Shown piece after piece: positions 17,077 to 27,100 of a DNA stretch of 64,000 nt. The stretch spans positions 62,001 through 126,000 of the forward strand of contig NZ_JAQBOC010000080.1 in assembly GCF_028288225.1 (NCBI RefSeq), given 5' to 3'. This stretch comes from Mucilaginibacter sp. (lineage in GTDB: Bacteria; Bacteroidota; Bacteroidia; Sphingobacteriales; Sphingobacteriaceae). A program made the translations under genes and the position numbers. Each line of letters opens with the position of its first letter. The first letter of the stretch is position 1. Under the pieces are notes generated by a model. The model was given only the letters and a program-made list of their open reading frames with translations. It was not told the DNA's origin and did no database searches.

Positions 17077-18203
17077 TGTCAAAGGTAGCAATAAGAAAAA
17101 AGCCATTAACTAAAAACCGAAAATCCTTGTATTTGGACTATTCACCTCCAATCTTCAATTCATCAACAGATAAATTTCAGCGGTTTGAGTATTTAAAATT
17201 GTTCGTCTATAATGAACCTGCTAATAGAATTGAGCGGATACACAACAAGGAAACCATACTTTTAGTAGAATGGATGATGCTAAAACGGCAACTCGATGTG
17301 CAAAATAAGAGATTTGGTTTTTTATCTGATTCCATTAGGAGAGATAGTTTTCTCAATTTTTTCAAAAAATACACTACTAAGCGTCAAAAGGTAGGCTCAG
17401 ATAATATGGCTATGACCTTTCGTTATTTTGAAAACTTTGTTAGTAAGGGATTAAAATTTTGCGACCTGAACGAATCGATCTGTGAGGGTTTCCGGTCATA
17501 TCTTTTAAGTAGTCCTGGAATCAGCTTCAGGGAATAACCAATTTCAAGAAACACTGCATCTAATTATTTCGTAAAATTTCGTTCTGCATTAAAAGAGGCC
17601 TTCAGTAAGGGGTTACTCATAGAAGATCTTTACTCTTTGGTTAAGCCTATAAAAATCAATGAAACGCATAAAGAACGTTTGGAATTGGAGGAGCTTCAAA
17701 AGTTAATATCGACACCAATTAAGCCTGATCTAATGAAGCGCGCGGCTATTTTTTCTGCATTGACCGGCCTAAGATTTTCTGATGTAAAAGCGCTGAAATG
17801 GTCGGAGCTTAGAGGACGGCCAGGGAAATACTATTTACAATATCGCCAACAAAAAACAATGGTGGCTGAATATATGCCAATATCTGATGATGCCGCTAAC
17901 TTATTGGGAAATAGAAAGGACGGCGATGAAGTTGTTTTTAAAAGTTTCACTTATTCGTCGATCAGGATCTTCCTGGTAAGGTGGCTTGCAAAAGCTGGCA
18001 TTGATAAAAACATTACATTCCATTGCTTTAGGCATACTTATGCTACTTTACAACTTGAATTTGGAACGGACGTTTATACCGTTTCAAAAATGCTTGGTCA
18101 CAAGCACATCAAAACTACTCAAGTTTATGCAAAGATCGTAGATAGAAAGAAAGATCAAACTGTAAATAAAATCAAAATAAATTTGGCTAGGTTGATTGAT
18201 TAG
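17076..18203 (+). pseudogene. Tyrosine recombinase/integrase with an in-frame premature stop
   Basis: Read through, the frame gives 375 residues in the layout of Bacteroidota phage-type integrases: a SAM-like core-binding domain (ISRNTASNYFVKFRSALKEA) and a catalytic domain with the Arg box LTGLRFSDVK, HCFRHTYAT (His-x-x-Arg) and the nucleophile segment TTQVYAKIVD. A TAA at 17535-17537 (codon 154) interrupts it without changing frame; CAA to TAA would explain it. No credible restart precedes the core-binding part, so excision by this enzyme should be lost unless the stop is suppressed or is a base-call error. It ends in a hairpin. Confidence 0.85.
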
Positions 18204-18217
18204 GTTAATTCCATAGA

Positions 18218-18255
18218 ATTAATAAGGGCTGGTTTGATTCCCGGCCCTTATTAAT
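18218..18255 (+). terminator. Terminator hairpin after the integrase
   Basis: ATTAATAAGGGCTGG (18218-18232) pairs with CCGGCCCTTATTAAT (18241-18255) with one mismatch around an 8-base loop. Confidence 0.75.
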
Positions 18256-18403
18256 AGGTATTGATTAACTCGTTAAGCTATTAATAGCATGGCGTTGGAA
18301 AGGCTACTAATTTGACTCCAATATTTTCCTAAGGTTTGCCGGCGGTCAAGGAACTGATCATAGAGTTGAGAACCGATCCGAAAAAAGCGCAGGAGGCATT
18401 TGA

Positions 18404-18833
18404 TCAACTTGTCGCAGTCTTGCCTAATAGTTCGAGGGTCACTTGATCGGGCCGGCCTTCAAAAAATCGGTCCAAGACGGTTTGAAAGATCGGGTAGCTG
18501 GCCGGAACAGCAGCGAACAGGGTCATCGATGACTGGAGCTTGAGGTCGTCAGGGTGCCCCATAATAATTAAAGGATCGGTAATGGGTAATGAAAGCAAGA
18601 CCTTCGTGATCTCGATCAATCGTTTGCCCCAAGATCGGGTGTTGCAGATAGTCCTGGGCTTCCTGCAGGTCGTCGATGCCATAATAAATAGCATTATGAC
18701 TATAGCCGAGACCCTTAAGCTGGGGAAAAACGAACCATATCCAATGGCTGCGTTTGCGGCCGTTACGGATCTCGCTGAGAGCTTGAGAGTAAATCAAAGC
18801 CTGCGCATCTATAAATCGCTGGAGTTCGCTCAT
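18404..18833 (-). pseudogene. DUF1810 family protein gene with a frameshift
   Basis: The first frame from 18833 reads ELQRFIDAQALIYSQALSEIRNGRKRSHWIWFVFPQLKGLG...QDYLQHPILG, the classic DUF1810 start. Near 18627, at a GGGG/C run, similarity moves to another frame: KRLIEITKVLLSLPI...IMGHPDDLKLQSSMTLFAAV...RFFEGRPDQVTLELLGK. Together they make one normal-length DUF1810 protein (about 140 residues), so a single-base frameshift splits the gene. Function of the family is unknown. The 18256-18403 stretch before it has a 37-codon open stretch (ELRTDPKKAQEAFDQLVAVL) without a start, perhaps a gene scrap. Confidence 0.8.
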
Positions 18834-19030
18834 AGGGTAAAGTTAAGCAATAAATTACAGGTTCATTAGCTATGCAGTTTGGAGCGCATGTGTTCCCGGA
18901 CGCTACCAACTGGTAATTTTTTTTATAAATATTTTATATAGCGTGATATTATTATAAATAATATATTCCTATCTTTAAGCGACTTAAAACCAATGGGTTA
19001 AAATTAACCCAGGCTATAAATGCTTATCAC

Positions 19031-20071
19031 ATGCTGGACAACACCGTATTAGAGGTCGTGATCGGCCTTACTTTCATTTATTTATTGTATAGTTTATTGG
19101 GTACGCTTTTGCAAGAGATCGTGGCAACGAATATCGGACTAAGGGCAAGGTTACTACAGTATGCGATCAGGCGGATGTTAAATGACCAGACCCGGAAAAA
19201 GGATAAAATAGCTATCATAAAGAAACACGGTGTGCCCGAGCCGACCTTGCTGAGCGAGGCTTTTTATGGTCACCCCTTGATCAAGTACCTGGCGTCTGAC
19301 GGTTGGTGGCCTTTACAAAAGATACCAGCCTATATCTCCAAAGAGACCTTTTCCAAGGTGATGGTGGACCTGTTACGGGGTTGTGAGTTACAGCCTGGCG
19401 ATGTTTATAATGCACTGATCACCAAAAGCTTGAATGATGGTAAGATCGCCTGGACCGATCATAGCTTTATTTGCACGCAGACACTGAGTTATCTCAAATC
19501 TCTTTGGATCGATGCGCAGGGCGATGTCGTCAAATTCAAAATGCTGTTAGAGCAGTGGTTCGAAGAAATGATGGAAAGGACGACAGGCTGGTATAAGAAG
19601 TGTACGCAACTTGTTTTATTGGTTATTGGCGTTGGGATGGCGGCGGTCTTTAATATTGATACGGTCAAGATCGTTAAAAAACTGGAACATAGCCCCAAAT
19701 TACGGGCGCAGGTGGTTGCCCAGGCGAATGACTATGCCAAGGCACATCCGCAGGTGGCTGATGGTCAAACGCCGGCAGCCTCTCAAAAAGTACGGGATAG
19801 TTTGTATAACCAAGCAGCGGAAGTGGTGAAGGGCGATGGTGATGTGGCCAAGGTGAACGAACTATTGGGGCTTGGGTGGGACAATAAAGACAATACGGAT
19901 GGTACGACTTGGCTTGGTTGGTTATTGACCGCTTTGGCGATTTCCCTGGGTGCACCATTCTGGTTCGATCTGCTGAACAAGCTCATGAAGCTACGAAGTT
20001 CGACCGCGACCAAGAAAGACGATACGCAAACGAAGGCCGGGGAGATCCCTGCAACACAAAGAGTAGGCTAG
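19031..20071 (+). CDS. Membrane protein of the subtilase operon, unknown family
   Basis: A 346-residue protein with an N-terminal transmembrane helix (about 7-27, VVIGLTFIYLLYSLLGTLLQ), a long cytoplasmic-looking middle part, a second helix near 195-212 (LVLLVIGVGMAAVFNI) and a third near 298-315 (WLGWLLTALAISLGAPFWF). Similar proteins with an N-terminal membrane anchor and the GHPLIKYL...PAYIS block are found in bacterial conflict loci, as I recall, but no function is known. It is followed after two bases by the S8 protease, so the two are co-translated. Composition is richer in GC than the flanking chromosome. Confidence 0.75.
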   Translation: MLDNTVLEVVIGLTFIYLLYSLLGTLLQEIVATNIGLRARLLQYAIRRMLNDQTRKKDKIAIIKKHGVPEPTLLSEAFYGHPLIKYLASDGWWPLQKIPAYISKETFSKVMVDLLRGCELQPGDVYNALITKSLNDGKIAWTDHSFICTQTLSYLKSLWIDAQGDVVKFKMLLEQWFEEMMERTTGWYKKCTQLVLLVIGVGMAAVFNIDTVKIVKKLEHSPKLRAQVVAQANDYAKAHPQVADGQTPAASQKVRDSLYNQAAEVVKGDGDVAKVNELLGLGWDNKDNTDGTTWLGWLLTALAISLGAPFWFDLLNKLMKLRSSTATKKDDTQTKAGEIPATQRVG

Positions 20072-20073
20072 CG

Positions 20074-21186
20074 ATGAAAGTAACGGTCAAAGATAAATAC
20101 CTGAATGTGCGGGTCGGTAAGCCTTTACTGAGCGCACCGAGTTACCAGTATATCGCACCGGGTAGCCAGATCGAGGTAGATGGTAAGCTGTATCCGGGCG
20201 ACCCTTATGAAGGGAACGCGAACTGGTTAAAGGATGCGGCTAATAACTATTATTGGGCGGGAGGGGTAAGTGGCCTGCCCGGTGCTGTTACGACGGTGGC
20301 TGGCAAAACCACGTATGGTTGGTTCAATCGTTTGAATATCGCGCAGGTATGGAAGGACTACAGTACGCAAGGGTCAGGGGTAAAAGTGGCGGTGTTGGAT
20401 TCGGGTTATTCGGTGACCAATGCCGACTTAAAAGGAAAAATTACGGCAGCAGATACCCGGATCGTGATCACTGGTCCTGAATATTCAGCTACTTCGTTAA
20501 AGATCAATGATGAGAGCAAGGTAAGACACGGTACGCGCTGCGCCTCGCTGATCGGGGCAGCGAACACCAAAGCTTCGGTTGTCGGCATCGCGCCTGGCTG
20601 CGAATTGCTGATCGCTAAAACAAGTGTGGATCGGGAGTTTCTGAAAAAAGACTATTTGTTGACCGCGCTAGATTGGGCCATCGGACAAGGCGCTGAGATC
20701 ATATCGGCTAGTCTGGAGTTCGATCTTTCGGCTCAAGAAATCTTATCATTCGACCAACATATCCGGAATACGATCGGTAACAAACAAGTTTTGCTTTTCG
20801 CGGCGGCCGGTAATACGAGCGGCATATCGCAAAGGATCATTAATTATCCGGCCAACTTAAAGACTTTCGTTTCTGTCGGGGCAACCACAGAGTCTGGGAT
20901 CCTTAGTCCCATTACCGCCTTGAACGATGTGACGACGATCCACGCGCCAGGCGAACGCGTCGAGTCTTATGGTCCCGGAGAGGTGATCACCCCGGATGAT
21001 GGTACAAGTTTTTCAACGCCCATCGTGGCAGGGGTCGCTGCATTAGCGGTCAGTTACTTAAAAACAAAAAATGGCACCTGGAATAGTGCGGATCTGTTAA
21101 CACAGATCTATGCGACCGGTGACAGGATACCTGGTGAAGCGCTGAAGAAACTCATTAACCCCGTCAATCTTTTCAAATCCTTTTAA
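20074..21186 (+). CDS. S8 (subtilisin-like) serine protease with N-terminal SH3-like part
   Basis: 370 residues from the ATG at 20074; a longer in-frame extension overlaps the upstream gene and is not protease-like. Residues 1-65 look like a small beta domain (LNVRVGKPLLSAPSYQYIAPG, SH3-type). The catalytic triad is present: Asp109 in VAVLDSGY, His152 in RHGTRCASLIG and Ser312 in DGTSFSTPIVAG, with oxyanion Asn247 in AAAGN. No signal peptide is visible, so a cytoplasmic protease is likely. It sits between a membrane protein and a secreted protein in one operon. Confidence 0.88.
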   Translation: MKVTVKDKYLNVRVGKPLLSAPSYQYIAPGSQIEVDGKLYPGDPYEGNANWLKDAANNYYWAGGVSGLPGAVTTVAGKTTYGWFNRLNIAQVWKDYSTQGSGVKVAVLDSGYSVTNADLKGKITAADTRIVITGPEYSATSLKINDESKVRHGTRCASLIGAANTKASVVGIAPGCELLIAKTSVDREFLKKDYLLTALDWAIGQGAEIISASLEFDLSAQEILSFDQHIRNTIGNKQVLLFAAAGNTSGISQRIINYPANLKTFVSVGATTESGILSPITALNDVTTIHAPGERVESYGPGEVITPDDGTSFSTPIVAGVAALAVSYLKTKNGTWNSADLLTQIYATGDRIPGEALKKLINPVNLFKSF

Positions 21187-21197
21187 CCCTCACGCAT

Positions 21198-23210
21198 ATG
21201 AAAAAAAAATCACTAACGCTGCTTTGCTGGTGCCTTACCTTGACCACATTCGCGCAGCAAAAGAGCTTGTTCAGCCAGGCCGCTTCGATCTACAGCAATA
21301 ACACCGCCGGAACTACCATTTATACGATCGATGCGGCGATGGCTACTGACTTGCAAAATTTATTTTCGGGAATGGATAAAACCCAGATCTCGGCTGCTTT
21401 GTCAGCTAACCCTTTTATCACTGGGAAATTGCAGATCAGCCCTGCCGCCGCCGCAGCTTTTGCGCCGGTCAATTCCGCAATCAGCGGCTTGGGTAGCCTG
21501 GACGTCACTAATTTCGCTAACGCGATCGCCAGCTTGATGATCGACCGGGCCAAACAAGAATTGACCCTGGCTTTTTTTGAACGTTTGTCGGATTTCTCAA
21601 AGAAATATCCGGAATTCCAAACCATGTTTCCCAAAACCTATGATAAAATGCGGAATCTCTTATCCTATAACTATCCGCAAATGTTACCGGCCCTGCGTGA
21701 CGCGTTCTTTGCTGACCTGGAGCAGCTCACGTTTAACCTGGAAGCTGTGCTGGAATTACCCAAGTATGCTACTTTGAGAGCTAACTTTCGTGAGATCAAG
21801 ATGGCTATACAAACCTTGAAAGTGATCCATGAACTTGAACAGGGGCATACACCCGCAGAAGTGATCGCCGATGTAGATAAGGCGCTCACGGACATCGAAA
21901 CTGATGGCACCCTGGTCAAAGGGAGTGAAGGCTTTACCAATGTTGTAGCGACCGTACATTTTGCGCAGGTTTTTTCTCAAAGTTTGCAGGATGCTGACGG
22001 GCACAATATCTGGATCACATTGGATCAAGCGAAGCAATTGATCACCGATGAGAACTTTGCCCGGATCTACCTCGCTTTGCTATATCAACAGGTCAGCAAT
22101 AAGAATTTGACTTATGTTTTTAAAGGTGTATCCACGCCTATCGTTGATCTGTTAAAACAGAATGCAAATAATATCTTGATCTTCCAAACCAAGATCTCCC
22201 AGTTTCTGACCTTGGCTGTCAAAGTACAGCAGGCGTATGATCAGATCAGTACTACCTTACCGATCGGTACCAAACCGACGCCGGAGCAATACTATAACTT
22301 TATCAATACTTCCCTGGATGCGATCGACTTTACGGTGAGTGTCGTGAAAATTATCGATCCGAAACTCCAGCCCGATGATTATTTAGCGATCGCGCGCAAA
22401 GCGAATGCGTTGTATAAGGATATCTATTCCAAACAGTATACCCAGGCAGTAAGTGATGGGGTCGATATTATCGTCAGCGTTCAGGAACTCACCAAGTACG
22501 ATAAAAAGACAGTGGTGGTCAATGTAACTGGGGCTCCCGATTACAAAACCGCCTCCAGTGACTTGGAGGCTTTTGTAACCAAGGTAAAGCCCTATGCTTT
22601 GTTCATTGGCAATGTAGTTGATGCCAAAAGCGAGGATGATATTAAGGCGGCCTTAAATAATGCGATCTTGCCGGTGGGCAGTTCGTCGATCAAAAAGAAC
22701 ACATCCAATAATTTGTCGATCCAAACGTATTTGGGAGCTTACGATTCCTGGTACAACGCCCGGCCGGATGCGGCCAGGGCATGGTCGAACAAATATGGAG
22801 TTTATGGGCCGATCGGCTTGTCTTATACACCAGGCTTTTTAAGTTGGGGTAAATGGGGTTCTTTGTCTTTATTTGCTTCCGTATTTGACCTGGGTGCGAT
22901 CATTGATTATAAGTTGAAGCAAAACCCAACGACAAAGACCAGTACGAATCCAGCGACAGAATCAGCCACTTCAAAAGATTATTCGGTCAATTTGGGGCAG
23001 CTGTTTTCACCAGGTATCCATGTGGCTTACGGCTTCCTGGGCAACATCCCTTTATCGCTTGGCATCGGCGCTCAATATGGGCCTGGACTTGCCTCGGTGG
23101 ATGCGGCGGGCAATACCAGTGTGATCAACCCGAGCTGGCGGTATAATATTTTCCTGGGTGTGGACCTGCCGTTCTTCAATTTGATCAATAAATCAAGATC
23201 AGGAAAGTGA
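21198..23210 (+). CDS. Large secreted hypothetical protein of the subtilase operon
   Basis: A 670-residue protein with a clean signal peptide (about 1-19, KKKSLTLLCWCLTLTTFAQQ). The middle is mostly helical with Leu/Ala-rich repeats (about 100-460). The last 170 residues are glycine- and aromatic-rich with alternating pattern (GLSYTPGFLSWGKWGSLSLF, PGIHVAYGFLGNIPLSLGIG, YNIFLGVDLPFF) and look like outer-membrane beta strands. No known domain is recognised. It starts 11 bases after the protease stop and its end overlaps the jetD stop by 12 bases on the other strand. Confidence 0.7.
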   Translation: MKKKSLTLLCWCLTLTTFAQQKSLFSQAASIYSNNTAGTTIYTIDAAMATDLQNLFSGMDKTQISAALSANPFITGKLQISPAAAAAFAPVNSAISGLGSLDVTNFANAIASLMIDRAKQELTLAFFERLSDFSKKYPEFQTMFPKTYDKMRNLLSYNYPQMLPALRDAFFADLEQLTFNLEAVLELPKYATLRANFREIKMAIQTLKVIHELEQGHTPAEVIADVDKALTDIETDGTLVKGSEGFTNVVATVHFAQVFSQSLQDADGHNIWITLDQAKQLITDENFARIYLALLYQQVSNKNLTYVFKGVSTPIVDLLKQNANNILIFQTKISQFLTLAVKVQQAYDQISTTLPIGTKPTPEQYYNFINTSLDAIDFTVSVVKIIDPKLQPDDYLAIARKANALYKDIYSKQYTQAVSDGVDIIVSVQELTKYDKKTVVVNVTGAPDYKTASSDLEAFVTKVKPYALFIGNVVDAKSEDDIKAALNNAILPVGSSSIKKNTSNNLSIQTYLGAYDSWYNARPDAARAWSNKYGVYGPIGLSYTPGFLSWGKWGSLSLFASVFDLGAIIDYKLKQNPTTKTSTNPATESATSKDYSVNLGQLFSPGIHVAYGFLGNIPLSLGIGAQYGPGLASVDAAGNTSVINPSWRYNIFLGVDLPFFNLINKSRSGK

Positions 23211-24143
23211 GCGGTACATTTCCGCCAGGTCGTTGCTTTCTTCTTCGATCCAGTGGTCGGTATGGATGAGTTCCTGGATCAGGTCGGTTTGTTGCGGCGT
23301 AAAATCTGCGGCGATGAGCCCTGACAGCGGTTTATGCATTTGCCAGCGACTGTTGTGGGCGAAAGAACCGGAAGGCAGGCGATTGTGGCCGCTGCTGGGC
23401 GATAAGAGGGTAAGACCGGCACCACGGACCTGTAGCCGCGCTTTGATCCGGGAGAAAATAGATAAGCCATCATAGTCCCAGTCGCAGGAATAATAGATCG
23501 GGCGCTGCAGATCGATATGGTCGATATCATTGATGATGCCGATGTTGTTACCACCGACCTGCCAGAGTTTGACCTTGAGCTCCGAAGCGAGCCAAGGTTG
23601 CTTTAAAAAGGAACGGTTCTCGCAGAGGATGACAGCTTCCGGATGGGTATAATCGACCACAAAGCGCCACTGGAACTCCTTACTGTTTTGCGGAAAATCA
23701 GTCACCCCCAAGATCTGCAAAACCGCGTTGCGTACACTGCCTTTTTGCTTGAGATACTTGGAGCCCGCGAAGTCGAAGATCTTGGCGGAAAAATCCTCTA
23801 TATTCGTCAGTTTAGCCGCCAGTTCCTGGCGGTTCTCCCAAATGAACATGAGGGTCTGGATATCTTGTTGGCTAAAGGTCTTACGGGCATCCGCACTGAG
23901 CGCGGTCTTGTCAAAAAAGTTTTGATAATAATCGAAGGTCGCAGCGATATGCTTTTGGTAATAGGCAGCATATTGTTCCGCGGCAACGAGGATATGCGGC
24001 TTACCATGTTTACGGTCCAAAAGCTGTAATTGCAGCAACAGGTATTTGATAAAATCATCCCCTTGCACCTTGGCAGCGGTCTGCCCGCTGCTGTAAAGCG
24101 TATGCAGGGCTTTTAGTACGGGCCAGTCGATCTTCCTATTCAT
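23199..24143 (-). CDS. jetD: Wadjet JetD / MksG, Toprim-like nuclease subunit
   Basis: A 314-residue protein with an N-terminal arm domain and a C-terminal Toprim-like domain. VILCENRSFL carries the Toprim glutamate, and YYSCDWDYDGLSIF carries the DxD metal site. In Wadjet systems JetD is the nuclease that cuts plasmid DNA extruded by the SMC-like JetABC motor. It is shorter than many JetD proteins but has the key acidic residues. The start overlaps the jetC stop by four bases (ATGA), making jetABCD one coupled operon. Subtype assignment is not attempted. Confidence 0.82.
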   Translation of the reverse strand: MNRKIDWPVLKALHTLYSSGQTAAKVQGDDFIKYLLLQLQLLDRKHGKPHILVAAEQYAAYYQKHIAATFDYYQNFFDKTALSADARKTFSQQDIQTLMFIWENRQELAAKLTNIEDFSAKIFDFAGSKYLKQKGSVRNAVLQILGVTDFPQNSKEFQWRFVVDYTHPEAVILCENRSFLKQPWLASELKVKLWQVGGNNIGIINDIDHIDLQRPIYYSCDWDYDGLSIFSRIKARLQVRGAGLTLLSPSSGHNRLPSGSFAHNSRWQMHKPLSGLIAADFTPQQTDLIQELIHTDHWIEEESNDLAEMYRSLS

Positions 24144-27100
24144 AATTCAAAGCCATCAGCGATCCGGTCGGTGATCCGCCCGTTCGCAAAAATAGCGAAT
24201 GGCGCCACATAGCTTTGCTCATCGGCCGCCCGGTTGTCGTGTAAGATATAAATATATTGGTCGGTCGCATTGATATCGCCCGCGGTCTCGATAGACATTG
24301 TGATCAGCTGGTAATTGTCCTTATGCGCCAATTGGTTGAGCATCTCGTAATTGCCACCCAAACCTTCAGCCTCGTCGATAGGGATGAATTTCAAACCGGT
24401 GCGTTTTTCATCCTGAATGAGGGAGAGCCTGGCTAGGCAGAGCAAGGCGTTAGCCGTGTAAGTTTGCCCATTACTGCCCGCGTTATTTTGGCCATCGTCT
24501 GTTTTGATCTCGAACTTGAGGTCGAAATAGGACTTGGGGTTGAGCAGTTCCTCCGGCGTCACTTTGGCCGTGCCACCGCATTCCCGGAATACCTCGACCA
24601 TCATTTGGTTGATATCGACTGCTTTATAGAGTTTTTCGAACAGGCCCTGGTTATTGAGCTGTTCGCTCAGGCGTTTGCGGAAGGTCACCATCCAGCTATC
24701 CGGAAAATCGACCGATTTGGTATAGGTCAGCGAAGCATGGTGGCCACCCGTAATCGTGTGGTCTTTATTTTTGAGGTAATTGTTGATCTCATGCACCTTG
24801 CTGAGATATTCATTGTAGACATTATAGACCGCCGAAAATACCCGGTTCAATAGCTCGATCTTACGCGAACCGATCATCATCACATCTTCCATGAGTTTAC
24901 TCAAGCGCCGGTCGATCTGCTGAGCGATCAGGGCTTCATCCACCTCGCTGGTCGGGAAGACCGTCGGTAATAATTTGTTGGCCAGCACACCCAGGGAATG
25001 GTCCTCCAGTGCCGTTTGATCTTCGATCTGCCGGCCTGCGTTCTCATATAAAGTAATATACTTGACCTCCGCATCATCACATTGTTTGGTCAGACCGGCG
25101 GGGTCAGCCGCTTCTACCGGCACTTCCGGCGGCTGGAACTTTTCGCCGAAGCGTTTGAGGTACAGGACCTGCGCTTCCTCCCATTTGACCTGCGCCTCCT
25201 CGAACCGGCGATCGGCCGCCGCCAGTTTGATCTTGAGCACACCTTGTTCGGTATCATGGTCTGTCTTGAGTTTGATCAAAGCGCTGCGCGAAGGCTGCGC
25301 GGCGAAGAGCCTGGCTTCGAGTTGCTGGATATAGCTGTGCGCCCGCTCATATTCAACGATCAGGTCTTCCAGTTCGTCTTCCAGTGCTTGTTGCTGGCGA
25401 TCATAACCCGCGATCGCCGTTACCGGATCGATCTGTCCGTAATTGTCCGCTATTTCCTTGTTGGTCCGGGTGAGGTGACCTTGCTGGGTTTGCGCCTCGT
25501 TTTGCTGGCCGGCCAGTTCCAGATAGGCGTGGTCCAGCGCGTCCTGCGCATCCTTCCAGTCGGTCAGCACCTGGACCTTGTTTGCATATAAGTTCAAGCG
25601 CTGCGCAAAGTCCTGCGCGTTCAGTTCGGCCACGGCATGAGGGACGTAGGCGTCCAGGTCCTTATCTTTGTAAGCTGCGATCGCCGCTTCCAAACCCGTA
25701 AAGGCCTGTAAAGCATTATACAGTTGTTGGGCCTGTTCCAATTTGTCACTGAGCAAGGCCAATTCTGCCAAGGCGTTTTGCTGGTCAATTCGCAGCGTTT
25801 CTTGTAATTGCGTGCCGTCCGGCTGGTCCAAATAGCGGACAGGAACGTAATCGACCCATTCGTAAATACCCGATAAGTTCAACCAAAAGCCGCTGGGCAG
25901 TATTTTGGGGATGTCCGGCTGATAGAAAAGGGTTTCGGGGAAAGGAAGGTATCGCGGCTCTTCCCTTGTCTCGGGCTCCGTGCGAGACAGCTGCTGAAAG
26001 TGCATTAACATACTTTCCTTTTCATGACTGACAGGAAATGCGAGTTCTGCGATGGCCCAAGCGGCCAAAGACGAAAGGTTGTTCAGATCAGAAAAAGCCA
26101 GAAACAACTGCTTTTCCGCGATCTGCTGGGTAAGCTCCTGAAGCTGCTGGAGCTGAGCGGATTGCGAGCGCCAGTTCGCATTTTCAAAAGCTTCGAGCAG
26201 CTCACCTTTTTTGAGATAAGCGATAAATTCTTCGCGCAAGGCATGATCGCGGTTTTTTTTGCGGGCCCGTTCATAATGCTCCTGCAAACCTTCAGCACTA
26301 GTCCGGAGTTCCAGCAGCCAAGTGTCTAGCTCTTCGATGGCCTGTTTTTCTTTTTCGGGTCGTATGACTTGCCCTTTGGCCACCGCTACGGCTTCTTCGA
26401 ACGGCAATAAGCGCCGTTCGTTTTGGGCGATCTGCTTTTCATAATGCGCTTTGTCGAGCAGCAAACGCTGGAGTTCGGCGCGTTCCAATTTGTTGAGCCG
26501 CTGGTCGGCCAAATTGGAGCTGAATCGTGCCTGACCCATCTCGCCTTTAAGCTGGCCCTGTTCAGCAGCTAAGCGGGCGTGCTGCTGGTACCAAAAGCGC
26601 GCGCTGTTCAAAGCCAGGTCTTGCCGCAGGGAGCGCAATAGCGCGAACTGCGCTGCCACCCCCTCGATCGCCTGGTGTTTTTCCCGGATCAGTCCGATCT
26701 CCTGTTGATAGCGTTCGTGTTGCTGGTAATCGGCGCTGATGTTATTGACCTCGTCGCGGTATTTTTCCATCAGCAGGAGCTGGTCTTCGTTCCCGAACAA
26801 AAATGTTTTCAGCGCTTCGGGCTCCGTATCAAAACCCTTACCCCGCGCAAAAGAGCGCAGGATCGTGGCATAACTTTTTAAGGTTTGCTTGTTGCTTGAC
26901 AGGTCCAGCGCGAGAATATTGTTCTTGTACAGCAACTGCTGGTATTTTTTCAAAGGCAGGACCTTCAGGTAATAGGGCGAAAGGAGGTTCTGCAACTCCT
27001 CGGCAGCAACGACCTGCCCGTCCTGGAGGAGGGCTTCGTACAAGACCGGGCTATCCATAGGGACCAGCGTGTCTTCCCAATCATAACCATTTTGGATGAT

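Noticed and set aside
17637..18203. A separate short integrase gene
   Set aside because: It is the same frame as 17076-17534, begins only at a TTG, and supplies the missing catalytic half; it is one gene with a stop codon.
19909..20073. N-terminal extension of the subtilase
   Set aside because: It overlaps the upstream membrane gene and has no protease or signal features; the ATG at 20074 gives a sensible start.
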